A stretch of 64,000 nucleotides of DNA from DTLC01 sp964555645 (GCA_964555645.1 CAZKTA010000003.1:62001-126000), one strand, 5' to 3'; counted from the stretch's first letter, positions 26,109 to 36,508 are shown. Numbers and translations are program-made. The notes: a model not told the origin generated them from the letters alone.

Positions 26109-27767
26109 TCACAGATGTGGATTGCTTATAGCACCGGCAACTATTGTTTGCGCTTGGGCAATAATCTCGTCCCGGTGCCTCTGCCCTTTAAAGCTCTCGG
26201 CGTAAAGTTTGTACACACTTTCCGTTCCTGAAGGCCGGGCAGCAAACCAGCCGTTTTGCGTGACGACTTTTAATCCGCCTATTGGTGCACCATTACCGGG
26301 CGCATGTGTAAGCTTGGCAAGAATTGGCTCACCGGCAAGCTCAGTTGCTTGTACATCCTGCGGCGAAAGCTTCTGGAGAACTGCTTTTTGCTCGGGTGTA
26401 GCCGGTGCATCAATACGCTTGTAAAAAGGTGTGCCGAATTGACTCGTTAGCTCGGCGTAAACCGCGCCGGGGTCTTTACCCGTGATTGCTGTAATCTCAC
26501 AGGCAAGCAAACACATCACAAGCCCGTCTTTGTCAGTGGTCCACGCCCTGCCGTCTTTACGGAGGAAAGTTGCACCGGCACTCTCCTCACCACCAAAACA
26601 GATCGAACCACGCAGCAATGGGTTTGCAAACCATTTAAATCCAACCGGCACCTCGAACAGTTCGCGCTTCATACCGGCCACAACTCGGTCAATCAACCCA
26701 CTGGACACCACTGTCTTGCCAATGGCCAAATCCGCAGGCCAACCCGTTCGGTGGGTCAATAAGTAATGAATTGCGACTGCAAGGTAATGATTCGGGTTCA
26801 GCAACCCCGCCGACCGAGTCACGATACCATGCCTATCGGCATCGGGATCTGTACCAAAAGCGATGTCGAATCTATCACGCAGCTCGACCAATCCGGCCAT
26901 TGCGTATGGGCTGGAGCAATCCATTCTGATTTTGCCATCGTGATCAAGTCGCATGAATCTGAACGTGGGATCAACAGCAGGATTCACCACTGTCAGCTCC
27001 AGGCCGTACTTGTCCGCAATTGCCTGCCAATACGCCACTGATGCGCCGCCCAGCGGGTCAACACCAATCTTGAGTCCAGCAGACCGAACCGCCGCCATGT
27101 CCACTACTGAGGGCAGGTCGTTGACATATTGCTGCATGAAATCGTGCATGTGAACTGTTGATGATTTAATGGCTAGTTCGAACGGCACCCGAGTAACTTG
27201 GCGATTAGCGTTGCAGAGCAGTTCGTTAGCCCGCGTTTCGATCCAACGTGTTACATCTGTATCAGCAGGACCACCGTGGGGCGGGTTGTATTTGAATCCA
27301 CCGTCAGTTGGCGGATTATGCGAGGGCGTAACAACGATCCCATCTGCCAGACCAATTTGACGGCTGCGATTGTACGTAAGGATTGCATGCGAAATAACCG
27401 GTGTAGGTGTAAACCCGTCGTCACGTTGAATGAACACTTCGACACCATTGCCGGCTAGCACCTCTAGCGCGGTGCGCTGCGCCGGCCCAGATACAGCATG
27501 CGTATCCTTGCCCATAAACAACGGACCATTGATACCGTGAGCTTTGCGGTAATCGCAGATGGCCTGTGTAATGGCCAGAATGTGCGCCTCAGTGAACGTG
27601 CCATACAGAGGCGAGCCGCGATGTCCACTGGTGCCGAAGCTGACCAATTGATTTGGGTCGGCAAGATCAGGTTTGCGCGCGTAGTATTCGTGTTCGAGTT
27701 TTCCGACATCAATCAGCAACTCCACAGGCGCAGATTTACCAGCTCGGGTATGCAAAGTAGCTGTCAT
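26109..27767 (-). CDS. pgm: Phosphoglucomutase (alpha-D-glucose-specific)
   Basis: From the ATG at 27767 the product has 552 residues, the usual size of bacterial Pgm. Motifs are VSFGTSGHRGSPLYGTF near residue 43, the active serine in VTPSHNPPTDGGFKYNPP, the metal-binding DPDADRHGI, the sugar-specificity loop CFGGEESAG and the phosphate-binding RPSGTESVYKLYAES. It interconverts glucose-1-phosphate and glucose-6-phosphate, linking glycogen and sugar-nucleotide synthesis to glycolysis. It lies 31 bp downstream of the M42 peptidase gene on the same strand. Confidence 0.96.
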   Translation of the reverse strand: MTATLHTRAGKSAPVELLIDVGKLEHEYYARKPDLADPNQLVSFGTSGHRGSPLYGTFTEAHILAITQAICDYRKAHGINGPLFMGKDTHAVSGPAQRTALEVLAGNGVEVFIQRDDGFTPTPVISHAILTYNRSRQIGLADGIVVTPSHNPPTDGGFKYNPPHGGPADTDVTRWIETRANELLCNANRQVTRVPFELAIKSSTVHMHDFMQQYVNDLPSVVDMAAVRSAGLKIGVDPLGGASVAYWQAIADKYGLELTVVNPAVDPTFRFMRLDHDGKIRMDCSSPYAMAGLVELRDRFDIAFGTDPDADRHGIVTRSAGLLNPNHYLAVAIHYLLTHRTGWPADLAIGKTVVSSGLIDRVVAGMKRELFEVPVGFKWFANPLLRGSICFGGEESAGATFLRKDGRAWTTDKDGLVMCLLACEITAITGKDPGAVYAELTSQFGTPFYKRIDAPATPEQKAVLQKLSPQDVQATELAGEPILAKLTHAPGNGAPIGGLKVVTQNGWFAARPSGTESVYKLYAESFKGQRHRDEIIAQAQTIVAGAISNPHL

Positions 27768-27798
27768 GCAAGTCCAATTGGTAATCGAAAACTTATCC

Positions 27799-28869
27799 TT
27801 AAATCTTGACCTTGAACTGTTCACCTCGCTTGAGCGACAGCGCAAATCCAGCAAGCAACTCCGGTATAAGCTCCAAGTCATTGAGGTTAATCATCTCGAC
27901 CGGTGAATGCATGTAGCGGTTTGGCAGGCTAATCAACGCACTCGGGATGCCGCCGCGTGTCCAGAAAATTGCGTCTGCATCTGTCCCACTGGTGCTAGAA
28001 ACAGCCTCATGCTGCAGCTGAATCTTCTTGGCTTTAGCAACGGCTTCGATCCGTGCAACTACCTCGGGATGATTGGCTCCGCCGTGTGTTATGGTAGGTC
28101 CTTTGCCGAGCTTAATGTTACCATGCTGTTGTTTGTTCACGGTCGGATAATCAGTCGCATGCGTAACGTCCACAACAAGCGCAACGTCCGGCTTGAGTGA
28201 ATAGGCGATCTGCCGCGCGCCAAGCAATCCGACCTCTTCTTGCACATTGGATACTGCGCAAACCTCAGCCTTGAGCCTAGACTTTTGCGGGGCGAGTAAC
28301 CGCAGGGCCTCTGCAACCGCAAAGGTTCCTATCCGATTATCGAAGGCGCGGCCCACAGCCAGCCCATTGCGCAATGGTTCGAACTCGTCGGCAAGTGTCA
28401 CCGGGTCGCCAATCTGCACTAGCTTTGCGGCTTCTTTACCGTTGCGCGCGCCTATGTCAATGAACAACTCATGCATCTTGGGCGGTTTTTCTTCCTTGTC
28501 ATCCTTTGTCAAATGCGGCGCCACACTGCCAACTACACCCTTGACCGGGCCATTTCGGGTATGAATTACAACACGCTGCGCGCGGGTGATGGCCGCGTGC
28601 ACGCCACCGAGCCTGCGAACATACACAAAGCCGTCGTCGTCAATGTAGTTAACGGCCATCGCAATTTCGTCTGCATGCGCAGCCAGCATCAAACGCGGTG
28701 CCCCACCCTTGTTAAGAACAGCCACACAGTTGCCGTATGCATCAGAAAACGTTTCGTCTGCAAACTGTTTGACGTAATCCAACCAGACACGTTGACCGCG
28801 CACTTCGTGCCCAACCGGGCTTGGCGTATTCACCAAGAGCTTTAGGAATTCGAGTGATTGCTCACGCAT
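27799..28869 (-). CDS. M42-family metallo-aminopeptidase
   Basis: The 356-residue protein carries the ligand set of M42 co-catalytic metalloenzymes: AAHADEIA (first His and Asp), AFDNRIG (bridging Asp), the catalytic Glu pair in NVQEEVGLLG, DVTHATD and the C-terminal metal His in NRYMHSPVEM. SSTSGTDADAI is also characteristic. Members are broad-specificity aminopeptidases forming large tetrahedral particles in the cytoplasm; older annotations as endoglucanase are generally wrong. It probably forms an operon with pgm. Confidence 0.92.
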   Translation of the reverse strand: MREQSLEFLKLLVNTPSPVGHEVRGQRVWLDYVKQFADETFSDAYGNCVAVLNKGGAPRLMLAAHADEIAMAVNYIDDDGFVYVRRLGGVHAAITRAQRVVIHTRNGPVKGVVGSVAPHLTKDDKEEKPPKMHELFIDIGARNGKEAAKLVQIGDPVTLADEFEPLRNGLAVGRAFDNRIGTFAVAEALRLLAPQKSRLKAEVCAVSNVQEEVGLLGARQIAYSLKPDVALVVDVTHATDYPTVNKQQHGNIKLGKGPTITHGGANHPEVVARIEAVAKAKKIQLQHEAVSSTSGTDADAIFWTRGGIPSALISLPNRYMHSPVEMINLNDLELIPELLAGFALSLKRGEQFKVKI

Positions 28870-29042
28870 GGCAGACAGGTTAAAAACCTTTAACCCGTTC
28901 GTCGAGGATTCAAAAACTCGTCCATTGCCGGTTCATGCCATCTACGAAGTTCTACGGACAACCTTGTCAGTAAAAAGCGGCATGCGCACTACGTTGAAAC
29001 CACTTTACTTTCCTCAGGGCTAGCGCGATTTTGCCCTCAGCT

Positions 29043-30119
29043 ATGAAGGTGCAGACGTGGCTCACTTGCTTGATGTTGCTTTGCTGTGGCGAGATCGCGC
29101 TCACACAAACCCGGTTCAGCTCGATGTATGTGTTTGGTGATGGCGCATGTGCAACTACAAACAACGATTATGCTGGCCCGCACTATTACGGTTTACGGCG
29201 CAGCAACGGCCGTGTGTGGGTTGAAGTACTAGCCCAATGGCAGGGCATACAGCTCAAGCCGACGAACAACTGGTCGTACTTCGGCCACGATAGCACTAAC
29301 CTGCTTGCCAGTGTGACGGCCTTTCAGCCTCCGCCGGATGCAGCTACTGCATTGTTCGTAATTTGGTGCATAGACGCCGACCTTGTATGGCTGGCAAATT
29401 GGGGCGAGACAAACATCACAGTCTGGACAAATTCACTAAACCGCGCACTCCACAACCATTACCGCGCAGTTACAAATCTTTTTGCCAAAGGCGCACGCAC
29501 TTTGCTCATGCCAAACGCCGTTGATGTAACCATCACACCCTATTACTCGTATTACGGACAAGCCGAATGCGCGTTCATCCGACAACGCGTGATTGAGTTC
29601 AACCAAAAGTTCATTCAGATGGTCGCTGAGCTAACAAACGCCTGCCCAGGCCTAAGCGTGTACGTACCAGACTTTTTCTCGGTTGCAGACCATGTGCTGA
29701 CAAATGCTGCTGCGTTTGGCCTGACAAATGCCCTGGATGAAAACGGCAAGAGAATTGACGCGTTATTAGACCCGAACCTGCGGGACAAGTCGTTGGACGG
29801 TCCAGGCGCAAATTACATTTTTTGGGACATGTACCATCCAAGCGCACGAATGCACATGGTGTTGGCCAGCTACGCGCAGCGGGTACTATCGCCAATTCGA
29901 ATAACCGGAATTGTAACTGCGGGGCAAAGCAATAAGCTCGAACTGGTAAACATCCCAATCGGCCAAGACGGTTTTGTCGAAACAAGCCCCGACCTGCGGA
30001 ACTGGTTGCCGACCTACAGCTTGAGCAGCACAAATACAATTCTGACTGTTCTGTTGCCCAAAAACAGCGAAACAGAGTTCTACCGGCTACGGTTCCCGTT
30101 TAATTGGACTTGGCCTTAA
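29043..30119 (+). CDS. Secreted SGNH/GDSL-like protein with altered nucleophile motif
   Basis: The ATG at 29043 gives 358 residues with a signal peptide (WLTCLMLLCCGEIALT). The protein resembles the plant-type GDSL family: block I is VFGDGACATTNND, NGRVWVEVLAQWQG follows, and block V is YIFWDMYHPSARMH with the Asp-x-x-His pair. In block I the nucleophile Ser of GDS is Gly, and the block III GxND is replaced by WCIDAD. It may therefore be non-catalytic or use another residue. The last 80 residues form a small beta-domain ending TEFYRLRFP, common on secreted proteins of Verrucomicrobiota. No partner gene is evident. Confidence 0.75.
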   Translation: MKVQTWLTCLMLLCCGEIALTQTRFSSMYVFGDGACATTNNDYAGPHYYGLRRSNGRVWVEVLAQWQGIQLKPTNNWSYFGHDSTNLLASVTAFQPPPDAATALFVIWCIDADLVWLANWGETNITVWTNSLNRALHNHYRAVTNLFAKGARTLLMPNAVDVTITPYYSYYGQAECAFIRQRVIEFNQKFIQMVAELTNACPGLSVYVPDFFSVADHVLTNAAAFGLTNALDENGKRIDALLDPNLRDKSLDGPGANYIFWDMYHPSARMHMVLASYAQRVLSPIRITGIVTAGQSNKLELVNIPIGQDGFVETSPDLRNWLPTYSLSSTNTILTVLLPKNSETEFYRLRFPFNWTWP

Positions 30120-30305
30120 AAACGCCGTAAATCCTGGCCACACTAAAAGCGCACTTACCGCAAAAAACCGCCACCGGCAAAAGCCGCTCGCGTACAGAGG
30201 GGCTTGCGTAGGCGTCTTTTCAACACACTTTTTGTAGTGGACAATCGGGTGTGCATTTGCCCAAAGTTTGAACGAGCAAATCGGCTGTAAATCAAACTCT
30301 AAACG

Positions 30306-33300
30306 ATGGGCAACAGCAATAAACCTAAACAAGCGGCACAGATTGTGCCACAAGCACAACCACAGGCGGCCGCACCAGGCAAGCCCGCGCCGCTCTTCCG
30401 GCGAACCGACTGGTTAACATTCGCCATAACGACCTTTTTTGTATGGGTCGGATATTATCTGACCCTCGCCCCTGACCTAACACTGGAAGACTCAGGGGAG
30501 CTTGCCACCGCGTCGTTTTACGCCGGCATACCGCATCCGCCCGGCTACCCGGTTTGGACGATCTATACTTGGTTTTGGACGCTTCTGCCCTACGGGAACA
30601 TCGCATGGCGGGTCGGGCTAGGCTGTGCAACAGCCGGCGCAGTTGCGTGCGGGTTGCTTGCTCTGCTTGTGTCGCGCGGCAGCAGCATGCTGATGGAAGG
30701 ACTTGAAGACCTTAAAAACATGCGCGGCGGCTGGGAAAACGCTATCTGCATGGCGGCAGGGTTTGTATCGGGCATGCTGCTCGGGTTCAACGGTTACATG
30801 TGGAGCCAGTCGGTAATAGTTGAAGTCTATTCATTCAGTGTACTGTCGCTGATGGGTGTGTTGGTATGTTTGCTACGCTGGATCTACGCACCACATCAAC
30901 GCCGGTATCTGTACCTTGCCATGTTCATTTTCGGCATCTGCTTTACCAACCACCAAACATTAATCGTAGCGGCAATGGGCATCGAAGTTGCAATTGCAGC
31001 GGCGCACTGGCGACTGGGCAGGAACCTGTTTTTGGGAAACAGCATATTTTATGGAATAGGACTGATTGCAAAAGGCCAGGGACTTTTACCCATATTCCAA
31101 AGCCCACCAGACCAAACCAACATGATGTTTCTTATCTTTAACATGGTCGGTGTGGCCTCGATTGCAGCCTACATCTGGTTTGCCATCTTAACAAAGGAAG
31201 ACTTGCCCGAGCTTGCACGCGACGCATGTCTGGCAGCCGCGGGACTGTTGCTTATAGCATCCAAAACCGGCGGGGGCCCGGTGCGGTTCCTCGGATTTCT
31301 TGCACTTATTAGTTGGGGCATCCTGACATGGAACACTCGCAAGCTAGGCCTGGAACAGCTTGCGGTTATACTGATGGGTTTTCTGTGGCTTGTAGGCGCG
31401 GCATTCTACCTATACATGCCCATATCAGGAATGAGCACGCCGCCAATGCAATGGGGGTATCCGCGCACTGTTGAAGGATTTTTCCATGCACTCACACGCG
31501 GCCAATACGAAAAGGCTACCCCAACGAATTTTCTGACCGACCCAGGCAGGTTCTTCATGCAACTTGGTATGCTGATCAAAGGCATTGGCGACGAGTTCAA
31601 TTGGGTGTACACGCTGATTGCTCTGGTGCCATTCCTATACTTCTTCAAGATGCACCGGCGCGAGCGGGCGTGGTTGACGGGGATTGTAGCGATTTATCTA
31701 TGCCTTGGGGTATTGCTGATGATACTGCTAAACCCGTCGCCAGAACGCGCATCGCGCGAGCTTGTGCGTGTGTTTTTCACCGCATCGCATGTGTTGGTGG
31801 CATTGCTCGTCGGATACGGCCTGACAATAGTTGCAGCTTACATGGCAACGCATTATCAACAATTCAGGGTAATGGGCCTGATTGGGGGCAGTATCGCAGC
31901 TGCACTGGCGGTTTACGAGCTGTTCGCCGACACGCAAGAGGTTTACTTCGGCGGCGCGACAGCCGGTCTTTCACAGATACTCACGCAAATCGGCAGGGCC
32001 TTCGCCAAAGACCAGTACGGTTTGCCTGTTTTCGCAAACCTATTGCTGATAGCAATGACGGCCACATTTGTGTGTGCGCTGCTGGTGTATCGAGCGCGCG
32101 CGCCGCTGGCAATCACACTCGGCCTGTTTGCACTAATGCCGACAAACTCGATCATGAGTCATTGGGCCGACAACGAACAGCGCGGGCACTTGTTTGGGTA
32201 TTGGTTCGGCCACGATATGTTTACACCCCCATTTGTTGGACCTGACGGAAAGCTCACCTACGATCCTGTCTTGCGCGAACAAGCCATGAAAGGGCCGAAC
32301 GGTCATCTAGTGTATCCTGAGATGACAAAAGACACGGTCTTGTACGGCGGCACTGACCCAGGCCGGTTCTGCCCCACTTATATGATCTTCTGCGAAAGCT
32401 TTATACCGCCACGGTGCAAACCACATGACCCAAATTTCGACAGGCGAGATGTGTACCTGATCACACAAAATGCGCTGGCTGATCTGACATACCTTTGTTA
32501 CCTGCGCTCGCAGTACAATCGGAGTAAACAGATTGACCCGCCGTTCTTCCAAGAACTACTCCGGTCCAAAGCCGAAAAACAGGCAAATTATTACACCAAT
32601 ATTATCGCACGTGCTGTGCTGCCGCTTGACCGTTTTTTTGCCAACCTAGGTGAAAAAGTTGAAAAACGCAGACGCACATTCACTTCGTGGTTTAAACCGG
32701 AGCATTTTACTGACTTGTCAGGGTTCATTACCAAACTGCGTCCACATGATGGCCAAGACCCGTTGTCACAGTTCCTGTTTGATAACCTCAGCAAAAAAAC
32801 ACAACAGCTCATCAGTACTCAGGCAGACAAAACCATCCTTGGCAAGGCATTAGCTGATGACCTGAACGTGCTGCTTGAACGCGAGTTGATTGCTCAACGT
32901 CAATTGCGCCATAAACAACGCGAGCTTGCCGAACTCGAAGAACGCATCGCCAACGGCGCCTCATCGCAACGACTGCAGAAACGCAAGGACCAACTAGTTG
33001 CAGAGATTCAGGCCCTTGCTCAAATCGGCTCGCTTTACGAAAGCAACAGATTCGCGCACGTTAAACTTTCGGATGATCTAGCCAAGTTCCTCACACAACA
33101 ACTCGAGATCGAACGTGAACAACGTGCAAACCCACAAATTGAGTTCCCCTACAACTCGGCGCGGATTCGGCTTAACCGGCGACTGCTCGAGCAAGCGTAC
33201 CCAGACTGCATCGCAAAAAGCTTGGGCGGCGTGTATCCGGACCGCGAGATCTATATTGCCACGCCAGAGGATTCGGCGTTGTGTTTCTCGAACTACCTTG

Positions 33301-34538
33301 CAGATGCACAGTATAGACTCGCACGCAACGAGCTCAAGCCCGGTGAAGACGTGCGCGTGGTTAACGACGGGGGCATGCAAAAAGTACAGGTAGCCGGCCA
33401 GGTAGCCGTTATGTCAATCAACGCATTGATTGCAGGTATCATTTTTACAAACACGCCTGATCACGAGTTTTTCATCGAGGAAAGTTTCCCACTAGACTGG
33501 ATGTATCCGTTCCTGACGCCGTACGGCATCATTATGAAAATCAATCGCGAGCCGTTAGCCGAGCTGAGCGAAGAAATCCTACAGCGCGACCACCATTTCT
33601 GGTCGCATTACTCGGAGCGGCTCATAGGTAACTGGATCACATACGACACGCCATTGTCTAACATCGTCGCATTTGTGGAGAAGGTTTACCTGCGGAAAGA
33701 TTTCAGCGGTTTCAAAGGCGATCGCAAGTTCATCCGGGACGACCAGGCGCAAAAGGCTTTTTCGAAACTCCGTAGCGCAATTGCAGGCGTTTACACTTGG
33801 CGCATATTCAACGCTGCAAAGTCAATTCAAGAGCAACAACGGTTGATCCGCGAAGCTGAGTTTGCCTTTAAACAAGCCTTTGCTTTCTGTCCGTACAGTC
33901 CAGAGGCTGTATTCCGATACTGCCAGCTGCTCGTGGCACTACAGCGGTTTGACGATGCGTTGCTCATCGCCAAGACATGTCTGAAGCTGGACCCGTACAA
34001 CGGCGCCGTAATTGGCCTGGTGAAAAATCTCAATGAAGCGCGTGCACGTCAAAACATCGTGCGCTCGCCGCAATCCAACATCGAACAACTCGAAATACAC
34101 TTGCTAAGTAATCCGAATGATTTCCAAGCCGCTTTTGACCTCGCTGTGCTGTATCTGCACATGCAACAAACGAATCGCGCACTTGAAGTCTTGGACCGTG
34201 TACGCACAAACCCAGCGGCAGACCTGAACGTGTTAAACGCGCTTGCCCAAGGCCTGGCACAGATCGGCCAGCTAGACAGACTCGAGCCTGTGCTGGAAAA
34301 ACTTGCCTACCAACAACCTGAGTTTCCAGAAGCATGGTACAACCTTGCGGCCCTCAAGGCAGCGTTGCTAAAACAGAACGAGGCTGTTCGCGCCCTTGAA
34401 AAAGCCATGGAACTTAACGCTAAACGCCTCGCTAAAGACCCAAACGCACGCAATCTCACAAACGAACTGTTGCGTGATGACCGGTTCAATTACCTACGTG
34501 TGTTGCCCGAGGTTAAACGGCTTCTAGGCCCGCCCTAG
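30306..34538 (+). CDS. DUF2723 multi-span membrane protein with C-terminal TPR domain
   Basis: This 1410-residue protein is the longest gene in the window. Residues 35-640 hold about a dozen membrane helices beginning with the DUF2723 signature YYLTLAPDLTLEDSGELATASFYAGIPHPPGYPVW. That places it near GT-C glycosyltransferases (protein O-mannosyltransferase-like). A conserved SHWADNEQRGHLFGYWFGHDMF follows at about 617. Residues 700-1150 are soluble, with a charged coiled-coil near 860-920. From about 1165 there are TPR-like repeats (AFCPYSPEAVFRYCQLL and AFDLAVLYLHMQQTNRALEVL). It probably modifies or organises cell-surface material; the reaction is not known. Confidence 0.88.
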   Translation: MGNSNKPKQAAQIVPQAQPQAAAPGKPAPLFRRTDWLTFAITTFFVWVGYYLTLAPDLTLEDSGELATASFYAGIPHPPGYPVWTIYTWFWTLLPYGNIAWRVGLGCATAGAVACGLLALLVSRGSSMLMEGLEDLKNMRGGWENAICMAAGFVSGMLLGFNGYMWSQSVIVEVYSFSVLSLMGVLVCLLRWIYAPHQRRYLYLAMFIFGICFTNHQTLIVAAMGIEVAIAAAHWRLGRNLFLGNSIFYGIGLIAKGQGLLPIFQSPPDQTNMMFLIFNMVGVASIAAYIWFAILTKEDLPELARDACLAAAGLLLIASKTGGGPVRFLGFLALISWGILTWNTRKLGLEQLAVILMGFLWLVGAAFYLYMPISGMSTPPMQWGYPRTVEGFFHALTRGQYEKATPTNFLTDPGRFFMQLGMLIKGIGDEFNWVYTLIALVPFLYFFKMHRRERAWLTGIVAIYLCLGVLLMILLNPSPERASRELVRVFFTASHVLVALLVGYGLTIVAAYMATHYQQFRVMGLIGGSIAAALAVYELFADTQEVYFGGATAGLSQILTQIGRAFAKDQYGLPVFANLLLIAMTATFVCALLVYRARAPLAITLGLFALMPTNSIMSHWADNEQRGHLFGYWFGHDMFTPPFVGPDGKLTYDPVLREQAMKGPNGHLVYPEMTKDTVLYGGTDPGRFCPTYMIFCESFIPPRCKPHDPNFDRRDVYLITQNALADLTYLCYLRSQYNRSKQIDPPFFQELLRSKAEKQANYYTNIIARAVLPLDRFFANLGEKVEKRRRTFTSWFKPEHFTDLSGFITKLRPHDGQDPLSQFLFDNLSKKTQQLISTQADKTILGKALADDLNVLLERELIAQRQLRHKQRELAELEERIANGASSQRLQKRKDQLVAEIQALAQIGSLYESNRFAHVKLSDDLAKFLTQQLEIEREQRANPQIEFPYNSARIRLNRRLLEQAYPDCIAKSLGGVYPDREIYIATPEDSALCFSNYLADAQYRLARNELKPGEDVRVVNDGGMQKVQVAGQVAVMSINALIAGIIFTNTPDHEFFIEESFPLDWMYPFLTPYGIIMKINREPLAELSEEILQRDHHFWSHYSERLIGNWITYDTPLSNIVAFVEKVYLRKDFSGFKGDRKFIRDDQAQKAFSKLRSAIAGVYTWRIFNAAKSIQEQQRLIREAEFAFKQAFAFCPYSPEAVFRYCQLLVALQRFDDALLIAKTCLKLDPYNGAVIGLVKNLNEARARQNIVRSPQSNIEQLEIHLLSNPNDFQAAFDLAVLYLHMQQTNRALEVLDRVRTNPAADLNVLNALAQGLAQIGQLDRLEPVLEKLAYQQPEFPEAWYNLAALKAALLKQNEAVRALEKAMELNAKRLAKDPNARNLTNELLRDDRFNYLRVLPEVKRLLGPP

Positions 34539-34651
34539 GGTCTAGCAGCTGACCATGGACTCTTTTGAGAAAAACCGGTTCACCGGATTGCTAAAGGACG
34601 CTGCATCAACTACTTTTAAGCTGCTGAGCAGATCAAGGGTAAAATCTTGTC

Positions 34652-35362
34652 ATGAAAAAACACACACAACACAACAAATCTATCGCTGTTTCGGCCGACC
34701 AAGAACAACAACAAGCTACGCAAACAAAAGCTGAGGTCGCACAGCCGGGCCAACAACAATCGGCACAGGCTGCGCAACCAGTATCGGCACCTGTTGAACA
34801 GCAGGTTTCACCAGAAGAACTTCAGTCACTCCGCGAACGCGCCGCAAAGGCCGATGAATACTGGGACAGGTTGTTGCGTGCCGCAGCCGAACTCGAGAAT
34901 TTCAAAAAACGCGTCGCACGCGAACGACATGACACAATCAAGTTTGCAAATGAATCGCTGATCCAAAAATTGATACCCGTGCTGGACAACTTCGAAATGG
35001 CGCTTGCCGAAACACAAAACTCACAAAATGAAGCCGTTAAAGTACTTCACACTGGCGTTGCCATGATTCACCAGCAGTTGCGCGCCGTACTTGAAAGTGT
35101 CGGTTTGGAAGAAATTGATGCACGCAGCAAACCGTTTGACCCAACTCTACATGAGGCAGTCGCGCAACATGAAACAACTGAAGTGCCAGACGGCCACGTG
35201 TTCCGCCAGATCCGTAAAGGATATAAACTCAACGGCCGACTCGTCCGACCTGCAAGTGTTGTTGTAGCACACAAACCGGCTGAAACCCCGCCCGAAAAAC
35301 AATCTGAATCTGCAACCCAAGCGCCCGAGGCGCAGCAAACCGAACACGGCCAAAACCCATAA
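34652..35362 (+). CDS. grpE: GrpE nucleotide-exchange factor
   Basis: The 236-residue product has a glutamine-rich, low-complexity N-terminus (to about residue 50). The GrpE core follows: a long coiled coil, EYWDRLLRAAAELENFKKRVARER, then IPVLDNFEMAL and the C-terminal beta-domain DGHVFRQIRKGYKLNGRLVRPASVVV. GrpE releases ADP from DnaK. It lies 6 bp upstream of dnaJ; dnaK is not in the window. No CIRCE element is visible upstream, so HrcA control is not supported here. The C-terminal tail is again Q/E-rich. Confidence 0.96.
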   Translation: MKKHTQHNKSIAVSADQEQQQATQTKAEVAQPGQQQSAQAAQPVSAPVEQQVSPEELQSLRERAAKADEYWDRLLRAAAELENFKKRVARERHDTIKFANESLIQKLIPVLDNFEMALAETQNSQNEAVKVLHTGVAMIHQQLRAVLESVGLEEIDARSKPFDPTLHEAVAQHETTEVPDGHVFRQIRKGYKLNGRLVRPASVVVAHKPAETPPEKQSESATQAPEAQQTEHGQNP

Positions 35363-35368
35363 GTCCGC

Positions 35369-36508
35369 ATGGCCAAACGCGATTACTACGAAGTCCTTGG
35401 TGTAAGCCGGGACGCAACAACTGAGGAAATCAAGAAAGCCTACCGGCGGTTGGCCCTACAGTATCATCCCGACCGGAACCCGGGGGACAAAACCGCCGAA
35501 GAAAAATTCAAGGAGATCGGCGAAGCTTACGATGTGCTCAGCGACTCTAATAAACGGGCTGCTTACGACCAGTACGGCCATGCTGCGTTTGACCCACGAG
35601 CACGTGTGGGCGCACAAACCTATGGGCCATTCCACGATCCATTCGACATATTCCGCGAAGTATTCGGTTCAGGCGTCGAGAGCATATTCGACGACATCTT
35701 CGGCACGGGCAGATTCGATCCGACCCGGCCCCAGCAAGGCGAAGACCTGCGTTACGACCTGGAAATCTCGTTCGAAGAAGCAGCGCGTGGGTGTGAAAAA
35801 GAAATTACAATCCGTCGCCTCGAAACATGCAGCGAATGCCGCGGCAGCGGCGCCGAGCCAGGCGCACGACTTCGCTCATGCACAACCTGCGGCGGCCACG
35901 GCCAAATCCGGCGCACGTTGGGCGGGTTCATTAACATTGCCGAGACATGCCCCCGATGCGGCGGCACAGGCCGCATGGTTGACAAAGTGTGCCGTGCCTG
36001 TCGCGGCGAAGGCCGCCAAATGCGATCTGCTAAAGTCAAACTCAGGATACCACCCGGTGTTGATACAGGCACAAGACTCAGGTCGGCCGGCAACGGCCAA
36101 AGTGGTCTGCGCGGCGGGCCACCGGGTGATTTATATGTGATCATCCATGTCAAACCACACGAGCTCTTCCAACGCGATGGTGATGATCTGATTTGTGAAG
36201 TGCCAATTAGTTTTGCGCAGGCTGCACTTGGCGCAGACATCGAGATACCGACACTCGACGGTAAAACCGCTATCCACATTCCGCCAGGTACACAACCTGG
36301 CACGCTTTTTAGACTCAGAGGCAAAGGCATTAAAAGCTTGCACGGAGACGGCACAGGCGATCTGCTTGTGCGTGTCAAGCTCGAGGTGCCAACGCACCTG
36401 AACGCCGCCCAAAAAGCCAAACTCCAAGAGTTTGCCGAGCTGTGTGACGAACGCGTTCATCCACTCGCACGCAGCTTTTTCGAGAAAGCAAAACGGTTGT
36501 TCAGGTGA
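35369..36508 (+). CDS. dnaJ: Chaperone DnaJ
   Basis: The 379-residue protein is a full type I DnaJ. The J domain (residues 1-70) contains HPD in YHPDRNPG. A short G/F-type linker is followed by the zinc domain with four C-x-x-C-x-G-x-G repeats (CSECRGSG, CTTCGGHG, CPRCGGTG, CRACRGEG), and then the substrate-binding C-terminal domains. The linker is less Gly-rich than usual (YGPFHDPFDIFREVFGSG). It stimulates DnaK ATPase and delivers clients. It is co-transcribed with grpE. Confidence 0.97.
   Translation: MAKRDYYEVLGVSRDATTEEIKKAYRRLALQYHPDRNPGDKTAEEKFKEIGEAYDVLSDSNKRAAYDQYGHAAFDPRARVGAQTYGPFHDPFDIFREVFGSGVESIFDDIFGTGRFDPTRPQQGEDLRYDLEISFEEAARGCEKEITIRRLETCSECRGSGAEPGARLRSCTTCGGHGQIRRTLGGFINIAETCPRCGGTGRMVDKVCRACRGEGRQMRSAKVKLRIPPGVDTGTRLRSAGNGQSGLRGGPPGDLYVIIHVKPHELFQRDGDDLICEVPISFAQAALGADIEIPTLDGKTAIHIPPGTQPGTLFRLRGKGIKSLHGDGTGDLLVRVKLEVPTHLNAAQKAKLQEFAELCDERVHPLARSFFEKAKRLFR

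Noticed and set aside
34539..34651. CIRCE/HrcA operator upstream of grpE
   Set aside because: Neither TTAGCACTC nor its inverted partner is present in the gap.
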